Made by a program: the position numbers and the translations under genes. DNA of 64,000 bases from Salinarimonas ramus (GTDB taxonomy: Bacteria; Pseudomonadota; Alphaproteobacteria; Rhizobiales; Beijerinckiaceae): positions 1 through 64,000 of the forward strand of contig NZ_BMMF01000001.1 of assembly GCF_014645695.1 (NCBI RefSeq). The letters run 5' to 3'. Below, one piece after another: positions 42,211 through 50,358 of the stretch; the first letter of the stretch is position 1, and each line of letters begins with the position of its first letter. Under the pieces are notes generated by a model. The model was not told the origin of the DNA. It did no database searches and saw nothing but the letters and a program-made list of their open reading frames with translations.

Positions 42211-43236
42211 TCAGCGCCGGGAGACGCGCCCGAGCGCGAGCCCGATCCCGGCGGCGATCGCCGCGGCCACGACCGCCGTGCCGATGCGCGCCTCCGGCCC
42301 GGGCACCCGCATGGCGGACCCCTTCGCCTGCTTGCCGAACGAGCCGCGGGTGCGATGCAGCGCGCGGGAGGCCGGCTGGTAGAGATTGCCCTCCGGGGGG
42401 ATCTGCCGGCGATCGGGGCCTTCGCGCATCTGCCCCTCGACGGCGTTGGCGCCGAGGTAGCGATCCGCGAGGGAGGGGGCGAGCGCGTTGCCGATGATCG
42501 CCGCCGCGGTGACGCCGCCGAGCCACCAGGCGCGCTCGGGCGAGCGGATCGCGTGCACGATGGCGTCGGCCGCGGCCTCCGGCTCGTAGATCGGGCCGGA
42601 CGGCTTGGGCGGATGACCGATGCGGGCGCGCGCCCAGTCGAACTGGGGCGTGTTGACGCCGGGCAGGTGGACCTCGGTGACGGCGATGTCCATGTCGTCG
42701 TGCCGCAGCTCCGTGCGCAGCGAATCGGAGAAGCCGACGATGGCGTGCTTCGCCCCGCAATAGGCGCTCTGCAGCGGGATGCCGCGATAGGCGAGCGCCG
42801 AGCCCACCTGCACGATGATGCCGCGCCCGCGCGGACGCATGCTGCGCAAGGCCGCGAGCGTGCCGTGCACGACGCCGAGATAGGTCACCTCCGTCACCCG
42901 GCGGTATTCGTCCGGCAGCATCTGGTGGACCGGGGAGAACACGGTCACCATGGCGTCGTTGATCCACACGTCGAGCGCGCCGAAGCGCGACTCGAGCGCG
43001 CCGGCGGCGGCGAAGACCGCGTCCGCGTCGGCGACGTCGCAGGGCAGCACCATCGCCTGACCGCCGCGGGCATTCACCTCGCGGGCGACGTCCTCGAGCG
43101 CTTCTTCGCTGCGGGCGAGGAGGCCGATCCGCGCACCCTCGTGGGCGAGGCGCAGCGCGATCGCCCGCCCGACCCCGGCGGACGCCCCCGTCAGCATCAG
43201 CACCCGTCCCCGGAGATCCTTCAAGCCGCCGCGCAT
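42211..43236 (-). CDS. Short-chain dehydrogenase/reductase with C-terminal membrane anchor
   Basis: A 341-residue SDR. The cofactor motif is TGASAGVG (16-23); the catalytic pair is YCGAK (YxxxK), preceded by a serine in VQVGSALAYRG. The usual NNAG reads INDAMV, a known variant. Residues beyond about 270 form a Pro/Arg-rich extension, then a final hydrophobic helix (AVVAAAIAAGIGLALG) that probably anchors it in the inner membrane. I chose the ATG at 43236 (AGGGAGG 7 nt upstream); an ATG at 43275 is also possible. The substrate is unknown. It is divergent from the Nudix gene. Confidence 0.85.
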   Translation of the reverse strand: MRGGLKDLRGRVLMLTGASAGVGRAIALRLAHEGARIGLLARSEEALEDVAREVNARGGQAMVLPCDVADADAVFAAAGALESRFGALDVWINDAMVTVFSPVHQMLPDEYRRVTEVTYLGVVHGTLAALRSMRPRGRGIIVQVGSALAYRGIPLQSAYCGAKHAIVGFSDSLRTELRHDDMDIAVTEVHLPGVNTPQFDWARARIGHPPKPSGPIYEPEAAADAIVHAIRSPERAWWLGGVTAAAIIGNALAPSLADRYLGANAVEGQMREGPDRRQIPPEGNLYQPASRALHRTRGSFGKQAKGSAMRVPGPEARIGTAVVAAAIAAGIGLALGRVSRR

Positions 43237-43397
43237 CCGCGCCTCCCTCGTCGTCGATTTCGGGAGCGGCGCCATCGTGCCGCCCCATCGGCCTCGACAA
43301 TGAGCCTGGCCGCGCGGTCGTTCCCAGGCGGCTTTCTCCTCACCCGCCGGAGACGCGCGCGATGGCGTACTCATCGTTTTGATCTTTTTAAATGACG

Positions 43398-43418
43398 CTG
43401 TGACACGCTGTGTTACAG
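43398..43418. promoter_or_regulatory. 21-bp palindrome in the SDR-Nudix intergenic region
   Basis: CTGTGACACG-C-TGTGTTACAG is a near-perfect inverted repeat (one mismatched pair plus the centre) next to an AT-rich run (TTTTGATCTTTTTAAATGAC). It sits between divergent genes, 85 bp before the Nudix start. The form suggests an operator for a dimeric helix-turn-helix regulator; which one is unknown. Confidence 0.5.
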
Positions 43419-43482
43419 TCGTGATTCCCACACCTTCTTTCGTAGCGTTGCGCCGCGTGATCCCTGCCCCTACGTGAAGACG

Positions 43483-43968
43483 ATGAAAAAGAACGATAAA
43501 ATGAACGACGAACCGCGCAAGCAATTCGGTGCTCTCCCCTTCCGCGTCGACGACGAGGGGCGGATCGAGGTCATGCTCGTGACGTCCCGCGAGACGCGTC
43601 GCTGGGTCATCCCCAAGGGTTGGCCGATCCGCAAGCTACGTCCGGACGAGACGGCTGCGCGCGAAGCCTACGAGGAGGCAGGTCTCGCCGGCGACATCTC
43701 GCGCGATCCCTACGGCGTCTTCACCTACGACAAGCGTCTCAAGTCGCGCAGCTTCGTTCCGTGCACCGTCGACGTCTTCCTGATGCGTGTGGAAAAGGAG
43801 CAGAAGCGCTGGCCGGAGCGCGACGAGCGCGAGCGGCGCTGGTTCGATCCGCAGACCGCGGCCGAGCTCGTGGACGAGCCGGAGCTCTCCGATCTCATCG
43901 CCGAGCTGCCCGAGCGGCTCGCCGCCCGCACGGGGCGGCTCGCCAAGGCGGTTTCCGGGCGCGGCTGA
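43483..43968 (+). CDS. Nudix hydrolase (DIPP-like)
   Basis: A 161-residue cytosolic pyrophosphohydrolase. The Nudix box runs from G46 (PKGWPIRKL) to R60-E61-x-x-E64-E65-x-G67. The first box glutamate (GX5E) is not at its usual place, as in the common Rhizobiales PKGWP-type proteins that resemble diphosphoinositol polyphosphate phosphohydrolases. The start is uncertain: ATG 43483 is used, with GTG 43474 and ATG 43501 as alternatives, and no strong Shine-Dalgarno favours one. It is probably a housecleaning enzyme for nucleotides or pyrophosphates. Confidence 0.85.
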   Translation: MKKNDKMNDEPRKQFGALPFRVDDEGRIEVMLVTSRETRRWVIPKGWPIRKLRPDETAAREAYEEAGLAGDISRDPYGVFTYDKRLKSRSFVPCTVDVFLMRVEKEQKRWPERDERERRWFDPQTAAELVDEPELSDLIAELPERLAARTGRLAKAVSGRG

Positions 43969-44061
43969 CGGCGCGGCGTCGCCCGCGCCCGATCCGCACA
44001 CCCCCGGAAACCGCGCCGGCGGCACCCGTTCTCCAGTCATACACGAACACGGAGAACAACC

Positions 44062-44220
44062 ATGCTCGACAAGACCACACGCCTTCTCGCGACGCTCGCC
44101 TTCGCCGCCACGCTCGGCCTCGCCGCGACGTCCGCGCATGCCATCACCAACACGCAGGACACGACCTACGACCGGCCGCAGCAGGACCGGGAGTTCTACT
44201 CGATCTTCCGCGGCGGCTGA
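44062..44220 (+). CDS. Small exported protein of unknown function
   Basis: A 52-residue frame with its own GGAGA ribosome-binding site 7 nt before the ATG. The first 27 residues form a clean signal peptide (TRLLATLAFAATLGLAATSA, cleavage after AHA), leaving a mature peptide of about 25 residues that begins ITNTQDTTYDRPQQ and ends FYSIFRGG. No family is recognised. Its last 25 bp overlap the end of nagA on the opposite strand. Good signal peptide, RBS and codon bias make it believable despite its size. Confidence 0.6.
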   Translation: MLDKTTRLLATLAFAATLGLAATSAHAITNTQDTTYDRPQQDREFYSIFRGG

Positions 44221-45380
44221 GCCGGTTCGCCGTCGATCCAGGTCGCGATCGTGCGCAGATCCGCGTCGAGCGCGACGAGATCGGCGCGGGCGCCTTTCAC
44301 AAGGCGCCCGCGTCCCGCGAGACCGACGATGCGCGCCGGGACCGCCGACGCCATCGCGAGCGCATCGCCGAGCGACGCCCCCATCATGTTGACGGCGTTG
44401 CGCACCACCTCGTCCATGCCGAGATGCGCGCCGGCGAGCGTCCCGTCCCGTGCGGTGAGCCGCCCGCCTTCGAGGGCTATCGCCCTCCCCTGCAGGACGA
44501 AGCCTCCCTCCTCCGATCCCACCGACGGCATCGCATCCGTGACGAGCGCGAGACGGCGCGGCCCGAGCACGCGATAGGCGAGGCGCAGGTTCGCCTCGTG
44601 CACATGGAGGCCGTCGGCGATGATGCCGGCGCACAGCCGCGCGTCGTCCAGCACCGCGCCGACGATGCCTGGCTCCCGCGGCCCGATCTGCGACATCGCG
44701 TTGAAGAGGTGCGTGGCGCCGATCGCCCCCTCCTCTACCGCCCGCGCGACGCACGCCGCATCCGCCTGCGAATGCCCGATGAAGACCCGCACGCCCGACT
44801 CGGCGAAGCGGCGGATCGTGCCCGCGGGCACGCGTTCCGGCGCGAGCGTCAGGATCGTGGGCGCGACCGCGGCGAGCCGGGCGAGGCGCCGGAAATCGGC
44901 CTCGTCGGGGATGCGAAGCACGTCGAGGCGATGCACGCCGCGCCGCTCCGGCGCGAGGAAGGGCCCTTCGACATGGAAGCCGGCGACGCCCCGCACCGCG
45001 GCGATGTCGGCCGCCGCCTCGACGAGCGCGTCGAGCACACTCGGCCCGTCGCTGATCAGCGTGAGCATGAGCCCCGTCGACCCGTGGGCGCGATGCGCCG
45101 TGACGATCGCGACCGCGCCCTCCGGCGTCGGCGCGTCGTTGAGGAGGACGCCCCCTCCCCCGTTCACCTGGAGATCGACGAAGCCGGGCGCGAGCAGCGC
45201 ATCCTCCGGGAGGTGCGTGCCCGGCATCGCGGCGACATCCGCCTCCGGCACGACCGCGAGCACGCGCCCGGCCTCGATCACGACGGCGGCTGCCTCGTGG
45301 AAGGCGTCGCCGTCGAACAGGCGCGAGGCCCTGACGGCCCATCGGTCGGGGCCGGATCTCGCCGTCTCGGGCGCGCTCAT
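44196..45380 (-). CDS. nagA: N-acetylglucosamine-6-phosphate deacetylase
   Basis: A 394-residue metal-dependent amidohydrolase converting GlcNAc-6-P to glucosamine-6-P and acetate, in amino-sugar and peptidoglycan recycling. Motifs: GFVDLQVNGGGGV, HVEGPFLAPERRG (metal glutamate), GHSQAD and THLFNAMSQ (metal histidines), and VTDAM (catalytic aspartate). The ATG at 45380 has GGAGAG upstream. It is divergent from murA, which uses UDP-GlcNAc. No nagB, nagK or phosphotransferase genes are adjacent. Confidence 0.93.
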   Translation of the reverse strand: MSAPETARSGPDRWAVRASRLFDGDAFHEAAAVVIEAGRVLAVVPEADVAAMPGTHLPEDALLAPGFVDLQVNGGGGVLLNDAPTPEGAVAIVTAHRAHGSTGLMLTLISDGPSVLDALVEAAADIAAVRGVAGFHVEGPFLAPERRGVHRLDVLRIPDEADFRRLARLAAVAPTILTLAPERVPAGTIRRFAESGVRVFIGHSQADAACVARAVEEGAIGATHLFNAMSQIGPREPGIVGAVLDDARLCAGIIADGLHVHEANLRLAYRVLGPRRLALVTDAMPSVGSEEGGFVLQGRAIALEGGRLTARDGTLAGAHLGMDEVVRNAVNMMGASLGDALAMASAVPARIVGLAGRGRLVKGARADLVALDADLRTIATWIDGEPAQPPRKIE

Positions 45381-45503
45381 CGGGTCTCTCCGGCTTGTGC
45401 CGCGCGGCGATGCCTGCGACCTTTCCGCTGGCGATGACCGCGCGCTGCGACTAGACCAATATAGGACCACATGCTGCGGCCTCACAAGCCGCGAGGAGGC
45501 GCG

Positions 45504-46766
45504 ATGGACGTTCTGGTGATCGAGGGCGGCCGGCGGCTGGACGGCGCGGTGGCGATCGCCGGCGCCAAGAACGCCGCGCTCCCGCAGATCGCGGCCTCGC
45601 TCCTCTCCGAGGCGCCGCTGACGCTGTGCGGCCTGCCGAAGGTGACGGACGTGGCCACCATGCTCGGCCTCGCCGAGACCTACGGCGTCGTCGTCGAGCG
45701 TATCGGCCCGCACGAGGCGATCCTCGGCGCGGCCCGCGCCGGCAATGCGGAGGCGCCCTACGACAGCGTGCGGCGCATGCGCGCCTCCGTCCTGGTGCTC
45801 GGCCCGCTGCTGGCCCGCTTCGGCGAGGCGCGCGTCTCGCTGCCCGGCGGCTGCGCCATCGGGGCGCGGCCGGTAGACCTTCATCTGAAGGCCCTCGCCG
45901 CGCTGGGCGCGACGCTCGACGTCGAGGCCGGCATCATCGTCGCGCAGGTGCCGGCGGGCGGCCTCGTCGGCGGACGCATCGTGCTCGCAAGCCCGTCCGT
46001 CGGCGCCACCGAGACGGCGATGATGGCGGCCACACGCGCCCGCGGCGAGACCGAGATCCTCAACGCCGCCCGCGATCCCGAGGTACAGGACCTCGCCGAG
46101 TGCCTCTGCGCCATGGGGGCGACCATCGAGGGCGCGGGCACCCACCGCATCCGCGTCGCGGGCCCCACGACCTGGCGTCCCGCCCGCCACGAGATCGTGC
46201 CGGACCGCATCGAGGCCGGCACCTACGCCATCGCCGCCGCGATCACCGGCGGGCGGCTCGAGCTGTCGGGCGCGCGCCTCGAGCATCTCGCCATCGTCGG
46301 CGAGGTGCTGGAGAGCATGGGCGTGCGGCTGTTTCCCACCGATCGGGGTCTCATGGTCGACGGGACGGGGCGGCTCCACGGCGTCGACATCGCCACCGAG
46401 CCCTACCCAGGCTTTCCCACGGACCTGCAGGCCCAGTACATGGCGCTCGCGAGCATCGCGGAGGGCGCCGCGCTCGTGCGCGAGACGGTGTTCGAGAACC
46501 GCTTCATGCATGTGCCCGAGCTTGCGCGGCTGGGCGCGGACATCCGCCTCGAGGGCACCTCGGCGCTGGTACGCGGCGGGCGGCGCCTTCGCGGCGCGCC
46601 GGTGATGGCCACCGACCTGCGCGCCTCCGTCTGCCTCGTGCTCGCGGGCCTCGCGGCGGAGGGGACGACGATCGTGAACCGCGTCTACCATCTCGACCGC
46701 GGCTACGAGGAGCTCGACCGCAAGCTCGTGCGCTGCGGCGCCGCGATCTCGCGCGAGACACGCTGA
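45504..46766 (+). CDS. murA: UDP-N-acetylglucosamine 1-carboxyvinyltransferase MurA
   Basis: A 420-residue cytosolic enzyme catalysing the first committed step of peptidoglycan synthesis, enolpyruvyl transfer from PEP to UDP-GlcNAc. K22-N23 in [10 protein letters not shown] and the catalytic C117 in [15 protein letters not shown] are present; the cysteine makes it fosfomycin-sensitive in principle. Further blocks are [12 protein letters not shown] and [10 protein letters not shown]. The ATG at 45504 follows GCGAGGAGGC. The lyxose isomerase-like gene starts 19 bp downstream, so the two may be co-transcribed. Confidence 0.93.
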   Translation: MDVLVIEGGRRLDGAVAIAGAKNAALPQIAASLLSEAPLTLCGLPKVTDVATMLGLAETYGVVVERIGPHEAILGAARAGNAEAPYDSVRRMRASVLVLGPLLARFGEARVSLPGGCAIGARPVDLHLKALAALGATLDVEAGIIVAQVPAGGLVGGRIVLASPSVGATETAMMAATRARGETEILNAARDPEVQDLAECLCAMGATIEGAGTHRIRVAGPTTWRPARHEIVPDRIEAGTYAIAAAITGGRLELSGARLEHLAIVGEVLESMGVRLFPTDRGLMVDGTGRLHGVDIATEPYPGFPTDLQAQYMALASIAEGAALVRETVFENRFMHVPELARLGADIRLEGTSALVRGGRRLRGAPVMATDLRASVCLVLAGLAAEGTTIVNRVYHLDRGYEELDRKLVRCGAAISRETR

Positions 46767-46785
46767 AAAGGGGGAGGACATCCGG

Positions 46786-47487
46786 ATGAGGCGCTCCGAG
46801 ATCAACGCCATCCTGCGCCGGGCGGACGATTTCATCCGCTCCTTCGGCTTGGCGCTGCCGCCCTTCGCGCACTGGGAGCCCGCGCGTTTCGAGGCGGAGC
46901 GCGACCGCATCGCGGGGATCGTCGACGCACGGCTGGGATGGGACGTCACCGATTACGGGCGCGGCGACTTCTCGAAGATCGGGCTCGTCCTGTTCACGAT
47001 GCGCAACGGCAAGGCCGACGATCTCGCCCGCGGGCGCGGCATGCTCTACGCAGAGAAGGCGATGATCGTCGGGCGCGACCAGCTCGGGCCGATGCATCGC
47101 CACGACGTCAAGGCCGAGGACATCATCGTGCGCGGCGCCCGCGACGGCGCGCGGCTCGCCCTGAAGCTCTTCGCGCCGGCGCCCGACGGGAGCATCGACC
47201 GGACTGCCCGCGTGCGGGTTCCCTGCGACGGGCTGGTCCGCGAGGTCGAGCCGGGCGGGGTGATCACGCTGTCCCCCGGCGAGAGCATCACCTTGATGCC
47301 CGGCGTCTGGCACGCCTTCTGGGGAGAGGGCGGCGACGTCCTCGTGGGCGAGGTCTCCACGGTCAACGACGACGAGACCGACAACGTCTTCGAGGACCCG
47401 CTGCCGCGCTTCCCCACGATCGAGGAGGACGAGGCGCCCTGGCGGCTCCTGGTGGGCGACTATGCGCGGCTCGCCGAATTCGCCTGA
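46786..47487 (+). CDS. D-lyxose/D-mannose family sugar isomerase (cupin)
   Basis: A 233-residue cupin of the D-lyxose isomerase family (PF07385). Metal ligands H104 and H106 (GPMHRHDVKAED), E111 and H176 (GVWHAFWG) have almost the same numbering as the E. coli O157 enzyme. The family interconverts D-lyxose/D-xylulose and D-mannose/D-fructose using Mn2+. GGGGGAGGA lies before the ATG. Its position after murA is unusual; no sugar transporter or kinase gene is near, so the physiological substrate is unclear. Confidence 0.88.
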   Translation: MRRSEINAILRRADDFIRSFGLALPPFAHWEPARFEAERDRIAGIVDARLGWDVTDYGRGDFSKIGLVLFTMRNGKADDLARGRGMLYAEKAMIVGRDQLGPMHRHDVKAEDIIVRGARDGARLALKLFAPAPDGSIDRTARVRVPCDGLVREVEPGGVITLSPGESITLMPGVWHAFWGEGGDVLVGEVSTVNDDETDNVFEDPLPRFPTIEEDEAPWRLLVGDYARLAEFA

Positions 47488-47642
47488 GGCACGCCGCCGC
47501 GGGCCCTCCCGCGCTGTGGAGAACGGGGATTGCGCGGGCGGCGTCGCGGGGGCGGCGCCCCTGCCCTTCCGTGCCGTTCCCTCGCCACGATCGCTGCTCT
47601 AGGGTGGCCCGGTAGAGGAAAACGATTCGGGAACACGGGACC

Positions 47643-49136
47643 ATGGCCCAAGGTACGGCGCTCGTCGCACGGCTCGACGAGCCGGACCGCGAATTTCGCC
47701 TCGCGCCCTCCAACGTCGAGGCGGAGCAGGCGCTGATCGGCGCGATCCTCGTCAACAACGAGGCCTATTACCGCGTCTCCGACTTCCTGCTGCCGGAGCA
47801 TTTCCACGAGGAGCTGCACCGGCGCATCTACGAGGTCACGGCGAGCCTGATCAAGGCGGGCAAGGTCGCGACGCCGATCACCCTCAAGACCTATCTCGGC
47901 GACGCCGATCTCGGTGGGCTCACCGTCTCGCAATACCTCGCGCGCCTCGCGGCGGAGGCGACGACGATCATCAACGCGCTCGATTACGGGCGCACCATCT
48001 ACGATCTCGCCACCCGCCGCCAGCTGATCACCATCGGCGAGGACATGGTCAACACGGCCTTCGACGCGCCGGTGGAGAGCTCTCCCCGCGAGCAGATCGA
48101 GGAGGCCGAGCGCAAGCTCTTCGCGCTCGCCGAGACCGGGCGCTACGACGGCGGCTTCCAGCGCTTCACCGACGCGCTGACGGCCGCCATCGACATGGCG
48201 GCGAAGGCCTACCAGCGCGAGGGCAAGCTCTCGGGCATCTCGACGGGGCTCGTCGACCTCGACCGGATGATGGGCGGCCTGCAGGGCTCGGACCTGATCA
48301 TCCTCGCGGGCCGCCCCGCCATGGGCAAAACCTCGCTCGTGACCAATATCGGCTTCAACGTCGCCAAGGCCTACCGTGCCGAGAAGCGTCAGGACGGGAC
48401 GCTCGAGACCGTCAACGGGGGCATCGTCGGCTTCTTCTCGCTGGAGATGTCGGCCGAGCAGCTCGCCACCCGCATCATCGCCGAGCAATCGGGCGTGCCC
48501 TCCTACAAGATCCGCCGCGGCGACATCCGCGAGGACGAGTTCTACAAGATCACCGACGCCGCCCGCGAGATGCAGTCGATGCCCTTCTACATCGACCAGA
48601 CCGGCGGCATCTCCATCGCCCAGCTCACCGCCCGAGCGCGCCGCCTGAAGCGCCAGCGCGGGCTCGACATGCTGATCGTCGACTACCTGCAGCTGCTCTC
48701 CGGCTCCGGCAAGCGCGGCGAGAACCGCGTGCAGGAGCTCACCGAGATCACGACGGGGCTGAAGGCGCTGGCGAAGGAGCTGGCGGTGCCGATCATCGCG
48801 CTCTCGCAGCTCTCCCGCCAGGTGGAATCCCGCGACGACAAGCGCCCGCAGCTCTCGGACCTGCGCGAATCGGGCTCGATCGAGCAGGACGCCGACGTGG
48901 TGATGTTCGTCTATCGCGACGAGTACTATCTCAAGATGAAGGAGCCGAAGCCCGGCACGGAAGAGCACTTCAAGTGGCAGTCGGAGATGGACGCCGCGCA
49001 CGGCAAGGCCGAGGTGATCATCGGCAAGCAGCGCCACGGCCCGACCGGCACCGTGCAGCTCTCCTTCCAGGCCGACATCACCCGCTTCGGCAACCTCGCC
49101 GACGAGGACAAGCTGCCCGAGCGGATGGGCGATTGA
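47643..49136 (+). CDS. dnaB: Replicative DNA helicase DnaB
   Basis: A 497-residue hexameric helicase that unwinds DNA at the replication fork. An N-terminal primase-interaction domain (about 20-125) is followed by a linker and the RecA-like motor. Walker A is GRPAMGKT (223-230), Walker B region MLIVDYLQLLSG, and DLRESGSIEQDADVV is the conserved motif near the C-terminus. No intein is present. In this operon-like stretch alr, radA, cvpA and purF follow on the same strand; alr begins 19 bp downstream. Confidence 0.96.
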   Translation: MAQGTALVARLDEPDREFRLAPSNVEAEQALIGAILVNNEAYYRVSDFLLPEHFHEELHRRIYEVTASLIKAGKVATPITLKTYLGDADLGGLTVSQYLARLAAEATTIINALDYGRTIYDLATRRQLITIGEDMVNTAFDAPVESSPREQIEEAERKLFALAETGRYDGGFQRFTDALTAAIDMAAKAYQREGKLSGISTGLVDLDRMMGGLQGSDLIILAGRPAMGKTSLVTNIGFNVAKAYRAEKRQDGTLETVNGGIVGFFSLEMSAEQLATRIIAEQSGVPSYKIRRGDIREDEFYKITDAAREMQSMPFYIDQTGGISIAQLTARARRLKRQRGLDMLIVDYLQLLSGSGKRGENRVQELTEITTGLKALAKELAVPIIALSQLSRQVESRDDKRPQLSDLRESGSIEQDADVVMFVYRDEYYLKMKEPKPGTEEHFKWQSEMDAAHGKAEVIIGKQRHGPTGTVQLSFQADITRFGNLADEDKLPERMGD

Positions 49137-49155
49137 GGAGGCGATCGAGGAGCGC

Positions 49156-50355
49156 ATGAGCCCGAACGACGAGCCGGCCGAGCACGAGCCCGGCGCCGAC
49201 GCCGCCACGCTGACGATCGACCTCGACGCGCTCGGGGCGAACTGGCGGCGCCTGCGCGACGCCTCGCGGGACGCGGCCTGCGCCGCCGTGGTCAAGGCGA
49301 ACGCCTACGGCACGGGCCTCGAACGCGCCGTTCCGGCGCTGGCGAAGGCGGGCTGCCGGACCTTCTTCGTCGCGCAGGTCTCGGAGGGACGTCGCCTGCG
49401 CCACGTCGCGCGGGACGCCGAGGTCTACGTTCTCGACGGCCTCGCGCCCGGGGGCGCGGGGGAGCTGATCGCGGCGAACCTGCGGCCCGTCCTGAACTCG
49501 GCCGAGGAGGTGCGCGAGTGGGTCGCGGCCTGCGGCGGCGCGGGGCTGCCCGCGGCTCTGCACGTCGACACCGGCATGAACCGCCTCGGGCTCCCCGCCG
49601 ACGAGGCGCTGCGGCTGAAGGCAGAGGGCGCCTTCGACGGGCTCGGCGAGGCGCTCCTGATGACGCATCTCGTCAGCGCGGAGGACCCGGCGGCGCCGAT
49701 CAACGCCCGCCAGGCGGACGCCTTCCGCGCGCTGGCGCAGGCCTTCGCGGGCTGGCGCACGTCCTTCGCCAATTCCTCGGGCGGCTTCCTTCCGGACGCG
49801 CCGCCCTGCGACCTCGCCCGGCCGGGCTACAGCCTCTACGGCGGCAACCCGACGCCCGGGCGCGAGAACCCGATGCGGCCCGTGGTGCGGCTCGAGGCCG
49901 TGATCCTGCAGGTGCGCGACGTCCCCGCCGGCGCCACCGCCGGCTACGGATCGCACTGGACCGCGCCCGGCCCGCGCCGGCTCGCGACGATCGCGCTCGG
50001 CTACGCAGACGGCTATCCGCGCGCCGCCGGCGGCACGGACGCGAAGACCCGCGCGGGCGTGCCCGCCGGCGTCGCGCTGGTCGGCGGCGTGCGCTGCCCG
50101 TTCTCGGGCGTGCTGTCGATGGACCTCACCATCCTCGACGTCACCGACGCGCCGGCCGAGGCGGCCGTGCGCGGCGGGAGAGCGGTGATGATCGGCGACG
50201 GGCTCGAGATCGACGAGGTGGGGATGCGCGCCGGCACGATCGGCTACGAGATCCTCACCGGGCTCGGCCCGCGCTATCGCCGCGTGTACGTCGGCGACGG
50301 CGCGGGAACGGGCGCGGGGACCGGCTCGGGAACGGGCGCAGGCGGGGGCGGCTGA
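49156..50355 (+). CDS. alr: Alanine racemase
   Basis: A 399-residue PLP enzyme producing D-alanine for peptidoglycan. The PLP lysine is K47 (VVKANAYGTG), the opposite catalytic tyrosine is Y264 (TAGYGSHWT), and HVDTGMNRLG and ARPGYSLYGG are standard. The usual SMDQ reads SMDL. The last 18 or so residues are a low-complexity Gly/Thr/Ala tail (GTGAGTGSGTGAGGGG) from a short DNA repeat. The dnaB-alr-radA order is conserved in many alphaproteobacteria. radA starts 3 bp after the stop. Confidence 0.95.
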   Translation: MSPNDEPAEHEPGADAATLTIDLDALGANWRRLRDASRDAACAAVVKANAYGTGLERAVPALAKAGCRTFFVAQVSEGRRLRHVARDAEVYVLDGLAPGGAGELIAANLRPVLNSAEEVREWVAACGGAGLPAALHVDTGMNRLGLPADEALRLKAEGAFDGLGEALLMTHLVSAEDPAAPINARQADAFRALAQAFAGWRTSFANSSGGFLPDAPPCDLARPGYSLYGGNPTPGRENPMRPVVRLEAVILQVRDVPAGATAGYGSHWTAPGPRRLATIALGYADGYPRAAGGTDAKTRAGVPAGVALVGGVRCPFSGVLSMDLTILDVTDAPAEAAVRGGRAVMIGDGLEIDEVGMRAGTIGYEILTGLGPRYRRVYVGDGAGTGAGTGSGTGAGGGG

Positions 50356-50358
50356 GGC

